NCBI GenBank assembly: GCA_020635725.1
Contig: JACJZF010000007.1
Location: forward strand, 144,678-208,677
DNA from: Flavobacteriales bacterium
GTDB taxonomy: Bacteria > Bacteroidota > Bacteroidia > Flavobacteriales_F > PHOS-HE28
Direction of reading: 5' to 3'
DNA length: 64,000 bases
Position numbers and translations under genes: made by a program. This document shows positions 1 to 6,916 of the stretch, piece after piece. Each line of letters opens with the position of its first letter. Position 1 is the stretch's first letter. Below the pieces are notes generated by a model. That model made no database searches. It saw nothing but the letters and a program-made list of their open reading frames with translations, and was not told the DNA's origin.

Positions 1-465
1 GGTGTACCAGAGCTCGATCTCGTTCTGCTCCAGCCGATTGAAGATGGCCACGGCCTTGCGGCACGGGTAGCCCGCAATGGTGTCCACGTCGTTGGTGTAG
101 AGGATCGTGGCCGTGCCGTAGTCTGCGTTGAACAGGTCCATGTCGCGCGGCTTCAGGTGGCTCACGATGCGCTTGCCCATCATGCTCATGTGGTAATCCA
201 TACTGTGGCCGTCGTTGTCCACCTGCATCATGGTGCGGAAGATGCCCATGCCCGCGCTGAGCTCGGCTACCTGCTTATGCTCCGTGAAGGAGAGGGTGGT
301 CTTCTCCGGCAGCATGCCCGCCATCAGCCCGTTCGGGTCGTAATCGGGGAAGGTGAGGGCGTACTCGATGGTGCCCTCGGACACCTTGGGCTGGAGCAGG
401 CCGGTGCCGCAGCCGAGCATGAGCGATGAACCGGCACTGAGCAGCAGGAGATTGCGTAGAAGCAT
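1..465 (-). CDS. DUF4412-like lipoprotein, C-terminus beyond the window
   Basis: The reading frame runs off the left edge, so only the N-terminal 155 residues are visible. It begins with a short hydrophobic stretch ending in LMLGC, a lipobox, so the mature protein should be a lipid-anchored envelope protein. The body has the look of the Bacteroidota DUF4412/GLPGLI group: a start such as GTIEYALTF, and a later GYPCRKAVAIF followed by ELWYT, the usual core of that group. An alternative in-frame ATG lies 12 nt upstream at 477. Function unknown; these proteins are secreted and of unproven role. It is divergent from the arginase gene. Confidence 0.7.
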   Translation of the reverse strand, partial: MLLRNLLLLSAGSSLMLGCGTGLLQPKVSEGTIEYALTFPDYDPNGLMAGMLPEKTTLSFTEHKQVAELSAGMGIFRTMMQVDNDGHSMDYHMSMMGKRIVSHLKPRDMDLFNADYGTATILYTNDVDTIAGYPCRKAVAIFNRLEQNEIELWYT

Positions 466-719
466 GGTGGTCGTCATCGAAGTGGGCTTTGCAACGGCTA
501 ACCCGGATAGCTTGTTTCAATGCGGCGGTCGGCCTCGGTCAGTTGGATTCCCTAGGGCCTCAGCTCGCAGAATGGATGCGCAAGAGGGTCCGACCCTGGC
601 AGTCGGTCTCAGGTGCAGCGTGCGGTGGGTGTCCACGGCCAGCGCGGCCCGGCCCGAGCCGATAGTGCGGTGGCTGGCGTGGTGAGGGCCAGGGGCTTTG
701 GCCGTGGTTGATCTTTGGC

Positions 720-747
720 TCCACCTTTCCATCAAGGGAAAGGTGGA
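720..747. promoter_or_regulatory. 10-11 bp inverted repeat upstream of arginase
   Basis: CCACCTTTCC at 721-730 and GGAAAGGTGG at 737-746 are perfect reverse complements with a 6-nt loop; one more pair (720/747) extends it. No T-run follows on either strand, so it is not an obvious terminator. It lies about 70 nt upstream of the arginase start and could be an operator or the remnant of a terminator. Confidence 0.45.
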
Positions 748-806
748 ATGGAATCAGGCGCTTCGTAGGGGCGTTCTCTTCCAATATCGCCCATCCGGCC
801 CCCGAT

Positions 807-814
807 TACCTTCG
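807..814 (+). promoter_or_regulatory. Putative -7 box TACCTTCG abutting the arginase start
   Basis: Matches the Bacteroidota -7 pattern TAnnTTTG with one change. Only four bases (CCCC) separate it from the ATG, which would place the transcription start at or next to the start codon. No clear -33 TTG is seen. Confidence 0.45.
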
Positions 815-818
815 CCCC

Positions 819-1757
819 ATGGAAGTGCGTTTGATCGAGGCCGCCTCGGAGATCGGGGCGGGCAAGCGGGGGGCGAGCATGGGCATGGCGGCTCTGCGGG
901 TGGCCGCTTGGAAGCTGGGCAGCGAGCTCTTCGGCCATGCCGAGGAGAGCATCCTGCGCGATGAGAACGATGTGCTCTACGAGGACGACACCTCGCCCAA
1001 CGCCCACCACATCGACGGCCTGATCCGCTTCGAGAGCGACCTCGCGTACGAGGTGTACAAGTATCTGCGCAACAGCGTATTCCCCATAGTTGTAGGAGGT
1101 GACCATTCAATCGCAGTCGGCTCGGTCTCAGGCACCAAGATGGCCTTCCCGAACGAGCGCCTCGGGGTGGTATGGATCGATGCCCACGCCGACCTCCACA
1201 GCCCGTGGACGACCCCCAGCGGCAACGTGCACGGCATGCCGCTCTCCCTGCTCATGCAGATTGAGAAGAAGGGCCGCAACCGTCCGCGCGTGTACACCAC
1301 CGACACCTGGGACCGCCTGCGGAAGATCGGCCTGAGCGAGCCCAAGCTCCTGCCGAGCGACCTAGTCTTCATCGCCCTGCGCGACTACGAGCCCGAGGAG
1401 GAGGCCATCATCAAGGAGCACAACATCAAGGTCATCACCGTGGAAGAGTTGCGCAAGCAAGGCGCAGCTGCCGTGGTGAAGGAGACCCTGGGCTACCTCA
1501 GTGCTTGCGAGCGCCTGCATATCAGCTTCGATGTGGACAGCCTCGACCCCAGCATCTCGGTCGGCACGGGAACCCCGGTGCCCGGCGGCATCAACCTCGA
1601 AGATGCCCGCGCCCTGCTCAGCGGCTTCTGCTCCGACCCCAAGACCGCCACGCTCGATGTGGTGGAGATCAACCCGGCGCTGGACACCAACAACGCCATG
1701 GCCGAGGCGACCCTGAGCATCCTGGAGCCGCTGTTCCCGATCCTACGGGGGAGGTAG
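819..1757 (+). CDS. rocF: Arginase
   Basis: Ureohydrolase family enzyme that should split arginine into ornithine and urea in the cytoplasm. The metal-binding signatures are all present: GGDHS at residues 93-97, DAHAD at 121-125, and SFDVDSLDP around 236-244, whose Asp residues bind the Mn pair. The 312-residue length is normal for arginase. I chose the ATG at 819 because the upstream extension (from 708) has no family resemblance and a promoter-like box ends four bases before this ATG. The next gene encodes a citrulline/arginine-type hydrolase and the one after that arginyl-tRNA synthetase, so the three form an arginine-centred row. A related ureohydrolase such as formiminoglutamase is the alternative assignment. 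Confidence 0.85.
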   Translation: MEVRLIEAASEIGAGKRGASMGMAALRVAAWKLGSELFGHAEESILRDENDVLYEDDTSPNAHHIDGLIRFESDLAYEVYKYLRNSVFPIVVGGDHSIAVGSVSGTKMAFPNERLGVVWIDAHADLHSPWTTPSGNVHGMPLSLLMQIEKKGRNRPRVYTTDTWDRLRKIGLSEPKLLPSDLVFIALRDYEPEEEAIIKEHNIKVITVEELRKQGAAAVVKETLGYLSACERLHISFDVDSLDPSISVGTGTPVPGGINLEDARALLSGFCSDPKTATLDVVEINPALDTNNAMAEATLSILEPLFPILRGR

Positions 1758-1766
1758 GTCATGATT

Positions 1767-1905
1767 CCATGTGACCATGATTCCATGTGGCGATGACTCC
1801 ATGTGACCATGTGGCCATGAGCGGAACGAGGTTGTCTGACGAAGATGGCCCAATGGTCACATGGCGGGTTGGCTGCGTGCGCAGCAGACATGGCCACATG
1901 GACTC
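1767..1905. repeat. CATGTGACC/GGCCACATG word repeats
   Basis: The gap between arginase and the next gene is built from variants of the words ATGATTCCATGTG and CATGTGACCATG. The left part carries them in one orientation (about 1767-1820), and the right part carries GGTCACATGG and CATGGCCACATGGACTCAT, the reverse complement of the left copies. The gap can therefore fold into a long imperfect hairpin. It may act as a terminator or be a parasitic short repeat; no protein is supported. Confidence 0.7.
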
Positions 1906-2883
1906 ATGATGCACTCCGCCTCGTCAGTCATTCTGGTACGTCCCACGGGCTTCGGCTACGACCCGGAGACGGCCGCCAGTAACGAGTTCCAGCAGCGGAC
2001 CCCGGTGGATGACGCGCGCCGCGCCGCCGCCGAGGAGTTCGATGCCCTGCTCGAGGCCCTGCGCCAATGCGGCATCGGCATCACGGTGCTCGACCCGATC
2101 GACCCGGCAGCGCCCAACGGCGTCTTCCCGAACAACTGGTTCAGCACGCACGCCGACGGCACCATCGTGCTCTACCCCATGCTCACGCCCAGCCGCCGTG
2201 TGGAGCGCGACCCTGACCTCGCCCGCACCTTGGAGCGTGAAGGCTTCGCCGTGCGGCAGACCCTCGACTTCAGCGGCTGGGAGCACCATGGCCTCATCCT
2301 CGAAGGCACCGGCAGTCTCGTGCTCGACCGTGGGAAGCGTCGTGCCTTCGCCTGCCTCTCGCCGCGCACCAGCGAGAACGCGTTGGCAGCCTGGTGCGAG
2401 CAGCTCGGCTATACGCCCATCTCCTTCACCGCCACCATGGACGGCCGCATCAACGGCGCGCCCATCTACCACACCAACGTCATGCTCGCCTTGGGGCAGC
2501 GCTGGGCCCTGGTCTGCTTCGATGCCATGCCGTACCCCGCCGAGCGCCAAGAACTGGAGGAGGAGCTGGCCCGCAGCGGCCGCGAGGTCATCGCCTTCGA
2601 CCTGCCGCAGTTGTACCAGTTCGTGGGCAACGCGCTCGAGCTCGCTCCCAACCGTCCCACTTTAGCCGGTCATCGCGACCCGCGCGGAACGAAGCCGGAA
2701 GCAAGTGCTTCCGATGATGTGATTCTCTTGAGCGAGACCGCCTTCCACGCCTTGAAGCCGCACCAGCGACTCGCCTTGGAGCGCCACGCCCGTCTAATCC
2801 CCGTGGCCGTGCCCACCATCGAGGCCATCGGCGGCGGAAGCGTGCGCTGCATGCTGGTTGAGAATTTCTTGAGCAAGAAGTAG
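1906..2883 (+). CDS. ctlX: Citrulline hydrolase-type amidinotransferase (CtlX family)
   Basis: Guanidino-group-modifying (amidinotransferase/arginine deiminase fold) protein of 325 residues. Family signatures are FPNNWFSTH near residue 80, EGTGSLVLDR near 135, YHTNVML near 200 and a C-terminal GGGSVRCML in which Cys315 would be the catalytic nucleophile. CtlX members hydrolyse citrulline to ornithine, CO2 and ammonia, though the family is often labelled only arginine deiminase-related. Two ATGs overlap at 1906 and 1909; the longer frame from 1861 lies in repeat DNA and is not favoured. Adjacent to arginase, it gives a second route to ornithine. The exact substrate is inferred from family and neighbourhood. 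Confidence 0.75.
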   Translation: MMHSASSVILVRPTGFGYDPETAASNEFQQRTPVDDARRAAAEEFDALLEALRQCGIGITVLDPIDPAAPNGVFPNNWFSTHADGTIVLYPMLTPSRRVERDPDLARTLEREGFAVRQTLDFSGWEHHGLILEGTGSLVLDRGKRRAFACLSPRTSENALAAWCEQLGYTPISFTATMDGRINGAPIYHTNVMLALGQRWALVCFDAMPYPAERQELEEELARSGREVIAFDLPQLYQFVGNALELAPNRPTLAGHRDPRGTKPEASASDDVILLSETAFHALKPHQRLALERHARLIPVAVPTIEAIGGGSVRCMLVENFLSKK

Positions 2884-2972
2884 TTGTCCGTTGTCAGTTG
2901 TCAGGCAGGGCTGAAGACCGCCGCTGCGACCTGACAACTCACAGCTGACAACTGGCAACTGACAACTCCTAT
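2884..2972. repeat. GTTGTC/GACAAC inverted array
   Basis: Directly after the CtlX stop codon come three GTTGTC words (GTTGTCCGTTGTCAGTTGTC), then a 30-nt spacer, then three or four GACAACT words in the opposite orientation. The whole can form a long imperfect hairpin. The same words recur at 4490-4548 and 52660-52747. Confidence 0.75.
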
Positions 2973-2991
2973 CCCCTTCCTTTGCCGCCCC

Positions 2992-4821
2992 ATGTTCCAG
3001 GACCGGCTCCAATCCCTTCTCGTCCCCGCCCTGCAAGGCGCCTTCCAGCAGCTCTTCGGCCACGCCATCGAGGCCAAGGCCATCGGTTTCCAGCAGACAC
3101 GACCGGAATTCGAGGGCGACGTCACCATCAACGTCTTCCCCTTCCTGAAGCTCAGCGGCAAGGGCCCCGAGCAGACCGCGCAGGCCATCGGCGAATTCCT
3201 GGTGAAGGAGGTCGATGTGGTGGAGCGCTTCAACGTGGTCAAGGGCTTCCTCAACATCGTCATCGCCGACAGCTATTGGCTCGGCTTTCTGAAAGAGGCT
3301 GGAGACCGCGACATCCTTCAGTTGGAACCGGTCAGTCCGAGCGGAGCGAAGGACAAGGTGATGGTGGAGTACGCCTCGCCGAATACCAACAAGCCGCTGC
3401 ATCTCGGCCACCTGCGCAACATCTTCCTCGGCTACAGCGTGAGCCGCATCCTGAAGGCGGCGGGCCATGAGGTGGTGAAGGTGCAGGTGATCAACGACCG
3501 TGGCATCCACATCTGCAAGAGCATGCTGGCCTGGCAGAAATTCGGCAACGGCGAGACGCCCGAGAGCAGCGGCCTCAAGGGCGACAAGCTGGTGGGCAAG
3601 TACTACGTGGAATTCGACAAGGCTTACAAGTCCGAGATCGACGCGTTGGTGGCCGCTGGCAAGTCGAAGGAGGAAGCGGAGAAGGAGGCGCCGATCCTGC
3701 TCGATGCGCAGGAGATGCTGCGCAAATGGGAGGCGAACGACCCCGAGGTGCGCGCGCTCTGGGAGAAGATAAACGGATGGGTGTACGCGGGCTTCGATGC
3801 CACCTATGCCCGTGCCGGCGTCGATTTCGACAAGAACTACTACGAGAGCCAGACCTACGTGCTGGGCAAGGCCGATGTGCTCGAGGGCCTGAAGAAGGGC
3901 GTGTTCTACGAGAAGGACGGCGCCGTATGGGTGGACAACACCGCCGAAGGCCTCGATGAGAAGGTGCTGCTGCGCCGCGATGGCACCAGCGTGTACATGA
4001 CGCAGGACATCGGCACGGCGATCAAGCGCTTCGAGGAGTACCCGGGCCTGAGCAAGCTCATTTACACGGTGGGCAACGAGCAGGACTACCACTTCAAGGT
4101 GCTCTTCATCATCCTGAAGAAGCTCGGCTTCGTCTGGGCCGATGAGCTCTTCCACCTCAGCTACGGCATGGTGGACCTGCCCAGCGGCAAGATGAAGAGC
4201 CGCGAGGGCACCGTGGTCGATGCCGACGACCTCATCGACGAGGTGGTGACCGAGGCGCGCAAGACCGGCGAGCAGTTGAGCAAGCTCGACGGCATGGGCG
4301 AGGCCGAGAAGGCGGCGCTCTTCGAGATGATCGGCCTCGCTGCGCTCAAGTACTTCCTGCTCAAGGTGGACCCGAAGAAGCGGATGCTCTTCGACCCCGC
4401 TGCCAGCATCGACCTGCAGGGGCACACCGGTCCGTTCATCCAGTACACCTACGCGCGCATCAAGAGCCTACTGCGGAAGGCTGGAGAGTCGGCGGTTGTC
4501 TGTGCAGAGTTGTCAGGCCAAGCCGGACAACTGACAACGGACAAATCCTCACTTCTGTCCGAGGAACGCACGGTCATCAAGCTACTCCACCAGTTCCCGG
4601 CGGTGCTGAACGAGGCGGCCACCAAGCTTGACCCGTCGTCGCTGGCGAATCACGCCTACGAAGTGGTGAAGGCCTACAATAGCTTCTACCAGGCCATTCC
4701 GGTGATGAAGGAGGAGGACGAGGGCAAGCGCGCTTTCCGTCTGGCTCTGAGCGCAGCCGTCGCTGACACCACGAAGAAAGCGATGTGGTGCCTGGGCATC
4801 GAGGTGCCGGAGCGGATGTGA
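2992..4821 (+). CDS. argS: Arginyl-tRNA synthetase
   Basis: Class I aminoacyl-tRNA synthetase that charges tRNA-Arg with arginine. An N-terminal additional domain (about residues 1-110) is followed by the HIGH-type motif HLGH at 137-140, a KMSKS-like KMKSR near residue 400, and the C-terminal DALR anticodon-binding domain with the typical end EVPERM. At 609 residues it is slightly longer than usual. The excess lies between the ARIKSLLRKAG helix and the EERTVIKLL helix, where about 15-18 residues are encoded by a GTTGTC/GACAAC repeat array (annotated separately). The start at 2992 follows a CTTCCTTTG box and needs no upstream extension. Confidence 0.95.
   Translation: MFQDRLQSLLVPALQGAFQQLFGHAIEAKAIGFQQTRPEFEGDVTINVFPFLKLSGKGPEQTAQAIGEFLVKEVDVVERFNVVKGFLNIVIADSYWLGFLKEAGDRDILQLEPVSPSGAKDKVMVEYASPNTNKPLHLGHLRNIFLGYSVSRILKAAGHEVVKVQVINDRGIHICKSMLAWQKFGNGETPESSGLKGDKLVGKYYVEFDKAYKSEIDALVAAGKSKEEAEKEAPILLDAQEMLRKWEANDPEVRALWEKINGWVYAGFDATYARAGVDFDKNYYESQTYVLGKADVLEGLKKGVFYEKDGAVWVDNTAEGLDEKVLLRRDGTSVYMTQDIGTAIKRFEEYPGLSKLIYTVGNEQDYHFKVLFIILKKLGFVWADELFHLSYGMVDLPSGKMKSREGTVVDADDLIDEVVTEARKTGEQLSKLDGMGEAEKAALFEMIGLAALKYFLLKVDPKKRMLFDPAASIDLQGHTGPFIQYTYARIKSLLRKAGESAVVCAELSGQAGQLTTDKSSLLSEERTVIKLLHQFPAVLNEAATKLDPSSLANHAYEVVKAYNSFYQAIPVMKEEDEGKRAFRLALSAAVADTTKKAMWCLGIEVPERM
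4490..4548. repeat. GTTGTC/GACAAC repeat array inside argS
   Basis: Within the argS coding region the words GGTTGTC and GTTGTCAGG are followed by GGACAACTGACAACGGACAA. This is the same inverted arrangement seen in the intergenic copies at 2884 and 52660. It is read in frame and adds a stretch rich in small and polar residues (residues about 500-518) to the synthetase, at a junction between helices that varies between species. Confidence 0.7.
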
Positions 4822-4830
4822 GGCAGGGGG

Positions 4831-5205
4831 AATGCAGTTTCACGCAGAGGCGCAGAGGACGCGGAGCGGGGGCGTGGGAGAATGCGCATCACACGGAGGC
4901 GCAGAGGACGCGGAGCGGGGGCGTGGGAGAATGCGCATCACGCAGAGGCGCAGAGCACGCGGAGCGGGGGCGTGGGAGCATGCGCATCACGCAGAGGCGC
5001 AGAGGACGCGGAGCAGGGGCGTGGGAGAATGCGCATCACACGGAGGCGCAGAGCACGCGGAGCGGGGGCGTGGGAGCATGCGCATCACGCAGAGGCGCAG
5101 AGCACGCGAAGCGGGGGCGTAGGAGAATGCGCATCACGCAGAGGCGCAGAGCACGCGGAGCGGGGGCGTGGGAGAATGCGCATCACGCGTAGACGCAGGT
5201 GGCTC
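4831..5205. repeat. Tandem array of a 49-bp unit, about eight copies
   Basis: Unit starts fall at 4831, 4881, 4930, 4979, 5028, 5077, 5126 and 5175, an exact 49-bp period after the first, slightly different copy. Each unit contains GCAGAGGCGCAGAG and GGAGCGGGGGCGTGGGAG. Copies differ at a few positions (AAT/CAT, ACACGG/ACGCAG, GAGGAC/GAGCAC). Because 49 is not a multiple of three, all three forward frames stay open and give arginine-rich phantom proteins; none is supported. It fills the 444-bp gap between argS and fabG. There are no unique spacers, so it is not a CRISPR array. Confidence 0.95.
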
Positions 5206-5265
5206 CTGCTGTCCGGCCCCATTGATACCTTGGCCCCGGCCGCAGAAGCAACGCGGCGTTGAACC

Positions 5266-6015
5266 ATGGGACTGTTGGATGGCAAGACCGCGCTCGTCAC
5301 CGGAGGATCGCGCGGGATCGGCAAGGGCATCGTGGAGCGTTTCCTGGAGGAAGGCGCCGACGTGGCTTTCACTTATGTGAGCAGCCCGGAGAAGGCGAAT
5401 GCCGTTGCCGAGGAGCTCGCTTCGAAGAGCGGTCGCAAGGTGCTGGCGATTCAGAGCGATGCCGGCGATTTCGAGCAGGCGCAGAAGGCAGTGGACGAAG
5501 TGGTAGGCGCTTGGGGCCGATTGGATGTACTGGTGAACAACGCCGGTATTACCAAGGATCAGCTGCTCATGCGCATGAGCGAGGCCGATTGGGACGCGGT
5601 GATCGCCACCAACCTGAAGAGCGTGTTCAACATGACCAAGGCCGTGATGCGCACCATGCTGAAGCAGCGCAGCGGCAGCATCGTGAACATGAGCAGCGTG
5701 GTGGGGGTGAAGGGCAATGCGGGCCAGGCCAACTACGCGGCCAGCAAGGCGGGCATCATCGGCTTCACCAAGAGCGTGGCACTGGAGCTGGGCAGCCGCA
5801 ACATCCGCAGCAACGCCATCGCACCGGGCTTCATCGAGACGGAGATGACCGGCGCGCTCGATCAGAAGGTGGTGGAGCAATGGCGCGAGGGCATCCCCCT
5901 GAAGCGCGGCGGCACGCCCACCGACGTGGCCAATGCCTGCGTCTTCCTCGGCAGCGACCTCAGCGCCTACATCACCGGGCAGACGCTGAACGTGTGCGGC
6001 GGCATGCTCACCTAG
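5266..6015 (+). CDS. fabG: 3-oxoacyl-[acyl-carrier-protein] reductase
   Basis: Short-chain dehydrogenase of 249 residues that reduces 3-oxoacyl-ACP with NADPH in fatty-acid elongation. The nucleotide-binding TGGSRGIGKG lies at residues 12-21, NNAG at 91-94, and the catalytic Ser143/144, Tyr157 and Lys161 are in place (NMSS and YAASK). The C-terminal GQTLNVCGGM is the usual FabG ending. No other fatty-acid gene is adjacent; the biotin carboxylase at 17.1 kb is the nearest functional partner. Its last 8 bases overlap the convergent TIGR02757 gene. Confidence 0.92.
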   Translation: MGLLDGKTALVTGGSRGIGKGIVERFLEEGADVAFTYVSSPEKANAVAEELASKSGRKVLAIQSDAGDFEQAQKAVDEVVGAWGRLDVLVNNAGITKDQLLMRMSEADWDAVIATNLKSVFNMTKAVMRTMLKQRSGSIVNMSSVVGVKGNAGQANYAASKAGIIGFTKSVALELGSRNIRSNAIAPGFIETEMTGALDQKVVEQWREGIPLKRGGTPTDVANACVFLGSDLSAYITGQTLNVCGGMLT

Positions 6016-6808
6016 TCTTCAGCTTCTTCTTCCCCAAGCTGCCTTCGACACCGAGTCCGAATAGCGCGATATCGTACTTCACCGGATCCGTCGGGTCGAA
6101 ATGGCGCAAGGCCGCGGTGAGTTGCTCCACGGCTTTCCAGTCATCGGCATTGCGCTGAAGCAGGCCCAGCTCGCGGCCCACGCGACCGGTATGCACGTCG
6201 AGCGGCACCATGAGGTCGGCGGGTTTGATCCGCGTCCACATGCCGAGGTCGACGCCGCGGTCGTTGGGGCGCACCATCCAACGGAGGTACATGTTGATGC
6301 GCTTCGCGTTGCTGCCCTGCACGGGATCGGCCACATGCTTGCGCGTGCGAGCTTGATGCCGTGGCTCGAAGAAGCGCTGCTTGAATCGCGCGATGGCCGT
6401 TCCCATGTCGCCGATTGCACCATCGAGCAGGAAAGCGCCCTCGATGCCATCGTGCTTCGCGTACAGGTGCCGCAAGCCTCGGATGAAGTGCCCGAGGTCT
6501 ATTCCATTGAAGGTGCGATGCACGAAGCCGCCCACATGCTTCAGGTCGCTGGCGTCGGCATTCATCACGAAGTCGTGCGGACGTTCATCCATCAGGCGGA
6601 CCAGCTTCCACGCGTTGGCGATGATGGTCTTGCGCTGTCCCCATGCGATGGTGGCGGTGAGGAAGCCGACGGTCTCGGCATCGGGGCGGTTGTCGAACGA
6701 GCGCGGGATCTGGATCGGGTCCTCGATGATGAAGGCCGGGGAAGCCAGGCGGTCGTAGGCCTCGTCGAGCAGGGCGCGCACGTGCGCTGAGGGGTCGGGA
6801 CGAGGCAT
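6008..6808 (-). CDS. TIGR02757 (DUF2400) family protein
   Basis: A 266-residue soluble protein that matches the conserved, uncharacterised TIGR02757 family common in Bacteroidota. Recognisable family features are DPIQIPRSF, IAWGQRKTII, a central MYLRWMVRPND segment, and DVHTGRVGRELGL. No function has been established. The ATG at 6808 (MPRPDPS) is preferred over the upstream ATG at 6877, whose extension is cysteine-rich and unlike the family. The 3' end overlaps fabG by 8 bases in convergent orientation. Confidence 0.85.
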   Translation of the reverse strand: MPRPDPSAHVRALLDEAYDRLASPAFIIEDPIQIPRSFDNRPDAETVGFLTATIAWGQRKTIIANAWKLVRLMDERPHDFVMNADASDLKHVGGFVHRTFNGIDLGHFIRGLRHLYAKHDGIEGAFLLDGAIGDMGTAIARFKQRFFEPRHQARTRKHVADPVQGSNAKRINMYLRWMVRPNDRGVDLGMWTRIKPADLMVPLDVHTGRVGRELGLLQRNADDWKAVEQLTAALRHFDPTDPVKYDIALFGLGVEGSLGKKKLKTR

Positions 6809-6916
6809 CGTGCAAGTTCGCACGCATCCGCGTTCCAAGCGGCAGTCATCGCATAAGGCCGCTCCGATATGCTGCACGTCCAGGACAGGCTTGGTCCCAG
6901 CGGTCGCAGCTAGCGC

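Larger units (their letters stand above)
478..818. other. Intergenic region between divergent genes
   Basis: About 340 bases without a convincing gene. The short open frames here overlap one another on both strands and have no family resemblance. The only structured element is a perfect 10-bp inverted repeat near 721-746 (annotated separately). The region must carry the promoters of the lipoprotein on the left and arginase on the right. Confidence 0.6.

Noticed and set aside
2794..4425. A 543-codon minus-strand frame
   Set aside because: Antisense to argS, with no signal, domain or family pattern.
4831..5205. CRISPR array
   Set aside because: The repeat unit is contiguous with no unique spacers, and no cas gene is present.
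4785..5262. Arginine-rich proteins of 96-135 residues in three frames
   Set aside because: They are translations of the 49-bp tandem repeat in all three phases and change content with frame; nothing indicates expression.
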